A DNA stretch of 10,134 nt, taken from Planctomycetota bacterium (GTDB lineage Bacteria > Planctomycetota > Phycisphaerae > FEN-1346). Positions 1-6,179 of this stretch are shown here, piece by piece. The position numbers and the translations under genes were made by a program. Location: the NCBI GenBank assembly GCA_026386995.1, contig JAPLMO010000230.1:1-10134 (forward strand), given 5' to 3'. The notes under the pieces are model-generated. The model saw only the letters and a program-made list of their open reading frames with translations. It had not been told where the DNA came from and ran no database searches. The first letter of the stretch is position 1. Every line of letters begins with the position of its first letter.

Positions 1-2
1 CC

Positions 3-3000
3 ATTGAGGCCACCGACCTCGTCCTGGCGCGCTCTGCCGATGCCGAAGCCGTAACGTTGCCCCAGGCCGTCGTCGGGTTCCAGGTCCGGCAGGTTGCGGC
101 GGGAAAGCCTATTGAGGTGAGTCTCGCGAAACTCTCCGCCCCCGGCATCGACGTTCGGGCCTCGGGAACCGTAGACCTGGCGATACCCGCATCGCCGGCC
201 GCAGCAGCAGCGCCGGCGACTGCGCGGGAACCGGCCGCCGCTTCAGCCAAAGCCGCGGCCGACAAGATCGCAGCGGGCTCGCCGAAGGTTGAGGCCGCCA
301 CGCCCACCGTCCCGGCGATCCGCCCGAAAGGGCTGGACTTGGAGGCCACCGCCACGCTCACGTGGGCGCCGCTGTGTCAGAACATTGCGGCCCTGAAGCG
401 CCTGGCCCGGGAGTTCGAGCAACTGGGCGGCGGGGCCGACGCCACGCTGCGCCTGGCGACCCGGCCTGAAGGTTTTCACGTGAGCGGTTCGGCGGACCTG
501 TCGCACACGGCCGTGGTCTGGCCTAACGTCATTCGCAAGAGCGCCGGCCAGATGCTTCGCCTGGAAATCGACGCCACGTGCAGCCGCGACTTCACCAAGG
601 CGGACCTGGCGCGGGCGGCGCTCTTCGCCGACGCGGGCCGTAGCGAGTCCGGGCGGCCCCTGCCCCTTCTGGTGGCCAAGGGGCGACTCGGCAAGCCCGC
701 CGAGACGCACCTGGAGATCACCGCCGCCATCGGGCGGATGGAGGTGCTCCTGGCCATGGCGCCGGGGATCGCGTTGGCCGTGGCGCCGGCGAGCGCCCAG
801 GGGCCGGCCTCGCTGAGCGTGACCTGCAAGCCGACCGAAACGAGCGACGGCCCGCCCGCCCTGGCCGCCACCCTTCACGCCGACCTGACCGGCACGCGGC
901 TGCTCTTGCCCGAGGGGGCGCAGAAGCGCCCCGAGACCCGCTGCACGCTGGACGTCGCCGCGGCGGTTGTGCCGGAGGCGCGGCAGGTCATCATCGGAAG
1001 CGTGCGCGCGGGCCTGGCGGGCAGCACGCTGGAATGGGACGGCCCGGTCCGGGTCTCGTGGCCGAAAGACTCGCCCGTCGGGCAATTCGAGGGAACTCTG
1101 AAGATCGCCGGCATCGAGTCGGCCGGGGCGGTCCTGGCGCCCGGCACTTTCGTGGCCGGCGCCGCGCCGGTGGCCGGCGAAGCCACCTTTGACTGCCAAG
1201 GCGAGTTCTCGGAGGGGCGCGTCCGCGGACGCCTGAACGCGGACCTCGACCGTCTGGCCGTCCACGCCAAAGACTGGTTCGTCAAGCCTCTGGGCGAGAA
1301 GGCTTCCATCGCCCTGACGGGATTCTGGCAGGCCGGCAAGGAGCACTACATCCTGGCCGAGGCGGACATCGGCGTGCCCGGCGCCTCGCTGCACGCGGTG
1401 GGGCGCGGCACGCTCGAGATCAAGTGGGCCGAGAATCCCGCGGCGGCCGAGGCCGGGGCGGCGGCCCCGCCGGAGGCCGTCCTCAGCGTGCGGGCCGCTT
1501 CCGAAAGCACGCTCGAACTGAAGGCGTCCGTCTCGGACATGGCCAGGCTTCTGAGCCTGTCGCCCGCCGCGGGAAAATGCCTGGCCGGCTCGCGCCTTGA
1601 GGGCACTGCCGAGAGCAGCCTCCTCCTTTCGCTTCGGCCCAGGGGCGGGCACCTGGCCGGGATTGTGGACCTCACTGGCGCCGCGCTGGACCTCGGCGAC
1701 GCCCTGCACAAACCCCGCGCGATGCCGCTGCGGCTGGACGTGGTGCTCGACATCCTGCCGCCGCAGCCCGGCTCGGTCGAACTGTACCTGACCAAGGCCG
1801 AGGTGCGCCTGGGCGAGTCGGTCACCGGCGCCAGCGGCCACGTGAAACTGTCGCGCCCGGCGCCCGACTGCAACCTGACCAACGGCCGCCAGTTGCTGGC
1901 GCTCTTGCAGGAAGCCGACCTGGAGGTCCACGCCGACTGGCACCACACCCCCGCGATGCGCCAGGTGCTGCCGTGCATGGAACCGCTCTACACGCGGGCC
2001 GACCTCGACGGACTTACGAAACTCTCGCTCTCCTGCGCCGGGACGCCCCTGAAGGGCAAGGTCCGCGCGAGCGTCGACGCCACCGCCTGCCGCATCCTCC
2101 ACGGCGAATCGATCCTGAAGCCGGCCGGAACCGCGGCGGCCTTCGAGATGGAGGCCCGTTACGGCGAGTCGCCCGGCGAACTCGTCCTCGACCGCTTCGC
2201 GGTGAAACTGGCCGACTCGACCGTGACGGTAGCGGGGCGGATGCTCTTCGATAATCCGAACCTGAGCGCCCTGGCCCCGCCTTCGTCCTGGACCTTCCGC
2301 ATCGATGGCCGCGCGCCAGATGCCGCGGCGCTGGCGGCGCTCTTTCCGGCTCGCCTCGGGGACCTGAAGCCGAGCGGCGGCATGACGTTCAAGATTCGGG
2401 CCTCGGCCGACCCGCTCGGCGCGGAACTGGAGGCCTGCGACCTGGCCTTCGACAAGGCCAGCATCGTCTGCCTCGGCAAGAAGATGCTCCTGAACGGCCC
2501 CATCTCGTACAACGGCGAACGCCTGACGACCGACGGCCTCAATATCGTCGTCGGCGAGTCCGACATCACCCTCGTCGTCTACATCCAGCTACCCGACCGC
2601 GCGCCGACCGGCTCGATCATGGTGCGCGGCAAGAACCTGGACCTGAAGGAACTTCTGGACCTCATCCAGGAAGCCTCGGAGGAAGTGGCGGCGTGGACCG
2701 CCGCAACCCCGGCCTCCGCGGGAGCGCCCAAGGCGCAGCCCTCGCTGCCCCAACCGCTCTCGCAGCAGTTGGCCCGGTACGGGCAGCGGCTGCTGGCGGA
2801 TGCCCAACTCTCGTCCGAGATCGCCATGGAGCGCGTCACGATCACCATCCCCGACTGGAAAACGACTTACGAGTTGACGGGCCTGGCGGCTGAAGGGCGC
2901 CTGGCGGGCCGGCAATTCAGCGTGCCGCGGTTCAAGTGCCGCATGAACGAAGGCGACATCAGCGGCGACGTCCTGCTGGACTTCCGCACGCAGCCGCCCG

Positions 3001-3668
3001 TCCTGACGTTCATGTACGACGCCCGCGACCTGAAGATGGCCGACAACCTGAAGCCCTTCGTCGAACTGACGTTCCCCGGCATGCAGGTCTTTGGAACCGT
3101 CAGCCAGCGTGTCAACACGACGCAGGTTCTGGCCGAGGGCTCGTTCCCCAAGGGCCGCGGCGAGACGACCCTGAACAACGGCCTGCTGCGCGGGCCGGGA
3201 GCCCCGGACTACATCACCGCCGTCCTGCCGGGCCTGAAACTTAGCGAGTATCCCTTCCGCCGCATGACCGACGACTTCGAGAACAAGGGAAACGGCGACA
3301 TCGAGAACCGGATGATTTTCGAAGGCAAGTCGTACGATGTCTACATCTTCGGCACCTCGCACGCCGACGGCAAGGTCGACTACTCCCTGGGCGTCGACCT
3401 CCTCGTGAGCCTCGGCTCGAAGGTCCTGACGCGCAGCCTGGACCAGGGCAAACTGCCCCTCATGTATTACACCGGCCGCATCAAGGGCACCGCCTACGCC
3501 GAAGGGCCGTTCATCCGTTACGTCCTGCCGCACGAGTTCGCCTACGACGTGTTCGTGCGGCGGAACCTCTTGCTGCAACTGGTGAGCCGGATCGGCGAGA
3601 AGCCGCCCGAGATTCCCAGGCCGCCCGTCGTGCCGAGTGAGAAATCCCGCATCAAGACCGAAGGCTGA
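3..3668 (+). CDS. AsmA-like large envelope protein (5' end outside window)
   Basis: The reading frame is already open at position 3 and runs to TGA at 3666-3668, giving at least 1221 residues, so the true start lies upstream. The protein is rich in short beta-strand-like repeats alternating with Leu/Asp/Gly turns. Two Ala/Pro-rich linkers are visible, encoded at roughly 180-330 and 2690-2770. The C-terminal part (from about 2900) has the look of AsmA-like C-terminal regions: DARDLKMADNLKPF, a TTLNNGLLRG segment, then FEGKSYDVYIFGTSHADGKV and a final YTGRIKGTAYAEGPF block. Known AsmA/TamB/YhdP-type proteins are envelope-spanning beta-rich proteins linked to lipid transport and outer-membrane assembly; that role here is inference from family resemblance. 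Any N-terminal membrane anchor would be upstream of the window. It ends 2 bases before ubiD, so the two genes are probably co-transcribed. The family call is fairly safe, but the exact subfamily is not resolved. Confidence 0.75.
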   Translation: MEATDLVLARSADAEAVTLPQAVVGFQVRQVAAGKPIEVSLAKLSAPGIDVRASGTVDLAIPASPAAAAAPATAREPAAASAKAAADKIAAGSPKVEAATPTVPAIRPKGLDLEATATLTWAPLCQNIAALKRLAREFEQLGGGADATLRLATRPEGFHVSGSADLSHTAVVWPNVIRKSAGQMLRLEIDATCSRDFTKADLARAALFADAGRSESGRPLPLLVAKGRLGKPAETHLEITAAIGRMEVLLAMAPGIALAVAPASAQGPASLSVTCKPTETSDGPPALAATLHADLTGTRLLLPEGAQKRPETRCTLDVAAAVVPEARQVIIGSVRAGLAGSTLEWDGPVRVSWPKDSPVGQFEGTLKIAGIESAGAVLAPGTFVAGAAPVAGEATFDCQGEFSEGRVRGRLNADLDRLAVHAKDWFVKPLGEKASIALTGFWQAGKEHYILAEADIGVPGASLHAVGRGTLEIKWAENPAAAEAGAAAPPEAVLSVRAASESTLELKASVSDMARLLSLSPAAGKCLAGSRLEGTAESSLLLSLRPRGGHLAGIVDLTGAALDLGDALHKPRAMPLRLDVVLDILPPQPGSVELYLTKAEVRLGESVTGASGHVKLSRPAPDCNLTNGRQLLALLQEADLEVHADWHHTPAMRQVLPCMEPLYTRADLDGLTKLSLSCAGTPLKGKVRASVDATACRILHGESILKPAGTAAAFEMEARYGESPGELVLDRFAVKLADSTVTVAGRMLFDNPNLSALAPPSSWTFRIDGRAPDAAALAALFPARLGDLKPSGGMTFKIRASADPLGAELEACDLAFDKASIVCLGKKMLLNGPISYNGERLTTDGLNIVVGESDITLVVYIQLPDRAPTGSIMVRGKNLDLKELLDLIQEASEEVAAWTAATPASAGAPKAQPSLPQPLSQQLARYGQRLLADAQLSSEIAMERVTITIPDWKTTYELTGLAAEGRLAGRQFSVPRFKCRMNEGDISGDVLLDFRTQPPVLTFMYDARDLKMADNLKPFVELTFPGMQVFGTVSQRVNTTQVLAEGSFPKGRGETTLNNGLLRGPGAPDYITAVLPGLKLSEYPFRRMTDDFENKGNGDIENRMIFEGKSYDVYIFGTSHADGKVDYSLGVDLLVSLGSKVLTRSLDQGKLPLMYYTGRIKGTAYAEGPFIRYVLPHEFAYDVFVRRNLLLQLVSRIGEKPPEIPRPPVVPSEKSRIKTEG

Positions 3669-3670
3669 GC

Positions 3671-5119
3671 GTGGCAACCAACGACCTGCGAACGTTCATC
3701 GCCCGCCTGGAAGCCGCGGGCCAACTTGTGCGCGTCCGGGCCGAGGTGCGCACAGACCTGGAGATAGGCGAGATCGCCTCGCGCCTGGTCGCCCAGGGCG
3801 GCCCGGCCGCGCTCTTTGAGAACGTCGCCGGCCACACGATGCCCGTGCTGGTCGGGACCTTCGCCTCGATGCAGCGGGTGGCGTGGGCCTTGGGGGGCGA
3901 GACGGTCGACGAGGTGGCCGGCCGCCTGGCCGAGATCGTCCGCCCGCCCTCCGCCGACTCAGGGCTGCTCGATAAACTCAAGGCCGCGCCGAAACTGCTG
4001 CAACTGGCCGGCTCGCGGCCAAAGACCGTCCGCTCCGGCCCATGCCAGGAGGTCGTGCACACCGACGACGCCGACCTCGGCCGCCTGCCCATTATCAAGT
4101 GCTGGCCCGGCGACGGCGGACCGTACGTCACGCTGGGGCAGGTCTACACATCGGACCCGGCCGGCGAGAACCGCAACGTCGGCATGTACCGGCTCCATGT
4201 CTACGGCCCGCGGGAGTGCGGCATGCACTGGCACCGCGACCACGATGGGGCCCGCAACTACGCCGCCTGGGTGGAGCAAAAGAAGCCGATGCCCGTGGCC
4301 GTCGCCTTCGGCGGCGACCCGGTCCTGACGTACGCCGCCACCGCGCCCCTGCCCTACGGCATGAACGAACTGGTGCTGGCGGGCCTCCTGCGCGGCGAGT
4401 CCGTGCGTATGGTCCGCTGCGTCACCGTGCCGCTGGAAGTGCCGGCCGACGCCGAGATCGTCATCGAGGGCACGGTCGACCCCGAGACCCGCGCGATGGA
4501 AGGCCCCTTTGGCGACCACACCGGCTACTACTCCGGGCCGGACCCATACCCGGTGATGCGCGTGACGGCCATAACGCACCGGCGGGACGCCATCTACCCG
4601 ACCACGGTGGTCGGCCGGCCGCCGAAGGAGGATTGTTACCTCGCAAAGGCGACCGAGCGGCTGTTCTTGCCGGCCATCCGCACGGTCGTGCCCGAGATCG
4701 TGGACCTGGCGCTGCCGATGTTCGGCGTGTTCCACAACTGGGCGTTCGTTTCGATCCGCAAGACACAAGCCTACGACGCCCACAAGGTGATGCACGCCCT
4801 GTGGGGGCTGGGGCAGATGAAATATGTGAAGTACCTCGTCGTCGTCGACGCAGGCGTGAACGTGCACGACTCCGACGAGGTCTTCTGGCGCATGGGGGCC
4901 GAGAGCGATCCGCGGCGCGACACCGTCCTGGCGACCGGCCCGGCCGACGTGCTGGACCACGCGGCGCCGGTCAACGGCCAACCGGGGAAACTCGGCATCG
5001 ACGCCACCCGCAAGTTGCCTGAAGAGACGGGCGGCCAGCGGTGGCCCGAGCCGATTGCGCCCGACCCTGAGACGAGCGCCCGCGTCACGCGTCGGTGGCA
5101 GGAGTACGGTTTCAGGTAA
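3671..5119 (+). CDS. ubiD: UbiD-family prenyl-FMN-dependent decarboxylase
   Basis: This 482-residue protein has the usual length for UbiD enzymes, which remove the carboxyl group of aromatic or unsaturated acids using prenylated FMN and a metal ion. The prFMN/metal site motif is visible: N169 and R174 in NVGMYRLHV, and H191 in HWHRDHDG. The catalytic acidic motif EGPFGDHTGYY carries E277 and D282. These line up closely with the Asn/Arg/His/Glu set known from the Fdc1/UbiD family. The start is GTG at 3671, preceded by GAAGG (3660-3664) at 6-nt spacing and 2 nt after the AsmA-like stop. With ubiE and ubiX downstream, the likely substrate is a (prenylated) carboxy-naphthoquinol or 4-hydroxybenzoate intermediate of menaquinone or ubiquinone synthesis. 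Sequence alone cannot distinguish these from other aromatic acids. The family is certain; the substrate is inferred. Confidence 0.92.
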   Translation: MATNDLRTFIARLEAAGQLVRVRAEVRTDLEIGEIASRLVAQGGPAALFENVAGHTMPVLVGTFASMQRVAWALGGETVDEVAGRLAEIVRPPSADSGLLDKLKAAPKLLQLAGSRPKTVRSGPCQEVVHTDDADLGRLPIIKCWPGDGGPYVTLGQVYTSDPAGENRNVGMYRLHVYGPRECGMHWHRDHDGARNYAAWVEQKKPMPVAVAFGGDPVLTYAATAPLPYGMNELVLAGLLRGESVRMVRCVTVPLEVPADAEIVIEGTVDPETRAMEGPFGDHTGYYSGPDPYPVMRVTAITHRRDAIYPTTVVGRPPKEDCYLAKATERLFLPAIRTVVPEIVDLALPMFGVFHNWAFVSIRKTQAYDAHKVMHALWGLGQMKYVKYLVVVDAGVNVHDSDEVFWRMGAESDPRRDTVLATGPADVLDHAAPVNGQPGKLGIDATRKLPEETGGQRWPEPIAPDPETSARVTRRWQEYGFR

Positions 5120-5122
5120 CAC

Positions 5123-5146
5123 CGCGCCGGGGCGTGCCCCGGCGCG
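5123..5146 (+). other. GC-rich hairpin just after ubiD
   Basis: A perfect 10-bp stem, CGCGCCGGGG paired with CCCCGGCGCG, closes a CGTG loop only 3 nt after the ubiD stop. It is followed by just three T residues, so it is a weak terminator by itself. It may protect the ubiD mRNA 3' end or act together with the stronger hairpin next to it. Confidence 0.7.
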
Positions 5147-5152
5147 TTTAAC

Positions 5153-5178
5153 CGCGGCCGTATACGGCCGCGTTTTTT
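5153..5178 (+). terminator. Intrinsic terminator between ubiD and ubiE
   Basis: The 20-bp perfect palindrome CGCGGCCGTATACGGCCGCG is an 8-bp all-GC stem with a TATA loop, immediately followed by six T residues. This is a textbook rho-independent terminator on the + strand. It should separate the AsmA-like/ubiD transcript from ubiE at least partly. Confidence 0.85.
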
Positions 5179-5182
5179 ATGA

Positions 5183-5204
5183 CCGTCGCCGTGTGCGGCG
5201 ACGG
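5183..5204 (+). other. Third hairpin, 25 nt before the ubiE start
   Basis: CCGTCGCC (5183-5190) pairs perfectly with GGCGACGG (5197-5204) around the loop GTGTGC. No T-run follows. It lies downstream of the terminator and would be in the ubiE 5' leader if a promoter lies between, or in read-through RNA otherwise. Its function is unknown. Confidence 0.6.
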
Positions 5205-5228
5205 CTAAACAACGCTGGGCCCAACGCA

Positions 5229-6047
5229 ATGTCGTCGCCCGAATTGCCAACCAACGCCGATCGCGCGCGGTACGTCCGCGAGATGTTCGGGGCCATCTCG
5301 CCGCGATATGATTTCCTGAACCACTTCCTGTCGGCCGGGCTGGACCGGAGGTGGCGCCGCCGTGCGGCAGCGGCGTGCATCGAAGGCCTCGGGATGAGGG
5401 TGGCATGCCCACGCCGCCTTTCGCGTGGGCATGCGTCAGCCACGGACTCATGCCCAGGCAACGGCGGCCTGGGCATGCCACCCCCCGTTGTGCTCGACCT
5501 CTGCTGCGGCACGGGCGACCTGGCGCTGGCGGTCCTGGCTCAAGGGGCGGGGCGCGTGGTGGCCTGCGATTTCAGTCGGCCGATGCTCGCGCGGGCCGCC
5601 GCCAAGTTCGCACGCAAAGGCGTCGCGGACCGGACGGCCCTCCTGGAGGCCGACGCCCTGGCCCTGCCCCTGCCGGACGGCTCGGTCGATGCCGTCACGT
5701 GCGGGTTCGGCCTGCGGAACCTGGCCGACACCGGCCGCGGCCTGGCCGAGATGATGCGGGTTCTCGTGCCGGGCGGCGCGGCAGCGATCCTGGAGTTCCA
5801 CCTGCCGCGCGCCCGCGGGCCGCTGGCCGGCACGTTTGGTCTTTACTTTCGCCGGATTCTGCCTAGGCTGGGAGGCTGGATCTCCGGAGGGGGGCACGGC
5901 GGTTACCGGTACCTCGTGGAGTCGATCGAGGCCTTCGGCCCGCCGCAAGCCACCGCCGCGGCGATGGAGCGGGCGGGCTTCCAGGACGTGCGTATCGAGC
6001 CGCTGACCGGCGGCATCGCGTCGGTTTACGTGGGTATGAAACGCTGA
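5229..6047 (+). CDS. ubiE: UbiE/MenG quinone C-methyltransferase with in-frame insertion
   Basis: A class I SAM-dependent methyltransferase of 272 residues that methylates the ring of demethylmenaquinone (and, in ubiquinone makers, the 2-methoxy benzoquinol intermediate). The N-terminus VREMFGAISPRYDFLNHFLSAGLDRRWR (residues 17-44) is the family signature. SAM motif I is VLDLCCGTGDLAL (88-100), the acidic residue after strand 2 is in ACDFS (112-116), GFGLRN is at 159-164, and the C-terminal YRYLVESIEAF and LTGGIASVYVG blocks are present. ATG 5229 is chosen because homologous sequence begins right after it; the frame stays open upstream to 5055 but only through ubiD and the hairpins. No clear Shine-Dalgarno sequence is visible. 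Residues 57-85 are encoded by a palindromic repeat and are not part of the normal fold. Without them the length (about 243) is typical. The frame is intact, so the enzyme is probably active, but this is unproven. Confidence 0.92.
   Translation: MSSPELPTNADRARYVREMFGAISPRYDFLNHFLSAGLDRRWRRRAAAACIEGLGMRVACPRRLSRGHASATDSCPGNGGLGMPPPVVLDLCCGTGDLALAVLAQGAGRVVACDFSRPMLARAAAKFARKGVADRTALLEADALALPLPDGSVDAVTCGFGLRNLADTGRGLAEMMRVLVPGGAAAILEFHLPRARGPLAGTFGLYFRRILPRLGGWISGGGHGGYRYLVESIEAFGPPQATAAAMERAGFQDVRIEPLTGGIASVYVGMKR
5398..5483 (+). repeat. 86-bp REPIN/MITE-like palindromic element inside ubiE
   Basis: Outer perfect inverted repeats of 14 bp, GGGTGGCATGCCCA (5398-5411) and TGGGCATGCCACCC (5470-5483), enclose two internal hairpins. 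Hairpin one is GCATGCCCACGC (5403-5414) with GCGTGGGCATGC (5423-5434) around an 8-nt loop. Hairpin two is CATGCCCAGGC (5449-5459) with GCCTGGGCATG (5467-5477) around a 7-nt loop. The core TGGGCATG or its complement thus occurs four times. Reading all six frames, only one reverse frame has stop codons, so the element can pass as coding in most orientations. It is translated here as ubiE residues 57-85. No target duplication could be identified. Confidence 0.85.
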
Positions 6048-6063
6048 TCGCACGCGCCGCCGT

Positions 6064-6157
6064 TCGAGCCCCGACCGTAAGGTCGGGGTTACAAGCGCCA
6101 GCCGATAAACGTTTCATCGCGTAACGGCATGACCCCGACCTTACGGTCGGGGCTCGA
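6064..6157 (+). repeat. 94-bp palindromic element with 26-bp inverted repeats
   Basis: A perfect 26-bp inverted repeat links 6064-6089 with 6132-6157, around a 42-nt spacer. Each arm is itself a hairpin: CCCCGACC-GTAA-GGTCGGGG (6069-6088) and CCCCGACC-TTAC-GGTCGGGG (6133-6152). It occupies most of the gap between ubiE and the next gene. The sequence differs from the element in ubiE but the plan is the same. No T-run follows either hairpin on the + strand, so it is not a classical intrinsic terminator, though it could still affect mRNA stability or transcription. Confidence 0.88.
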
Positions 6158-6179
6158 GCACTTTGTCGAAACAATAACC

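Noticed and set aside
243..2102. Long open frame on the minus strand opposite the AsmA-like gene
   Set aside because: It is Arg/Gly/Gln-rich with no family resemblance, as expected for a shadow frame in high-GC DNA. The + strand frame has recognisable AsmA-like features.
5055..5228. Upstream extension of the ubiE frame
   Set aside because: It would translate the end of ubiD out of frame and all three hairpins. UbiE homology begins just after ATG 5229.
5398..5483. Frameshift or pseudogene reading of ubiE
   Set aside because: The frame is intact across the repeat and all later family motifs are present in the same frame.
6064..6157. CRISPR-like repeat or classical bidirectional terminator
   Set aside because: There are only two arms, in inverted rather than direct orientation, and no T-run follows either hairpin on the + strand.
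6129..6179. Upstream ATG for the zinc-ribbon membrane protein
   Set aside because: The extra residues would come largely from the 6132-6157 repeat arm. The zinc ribbon starts right at ATG 6180.
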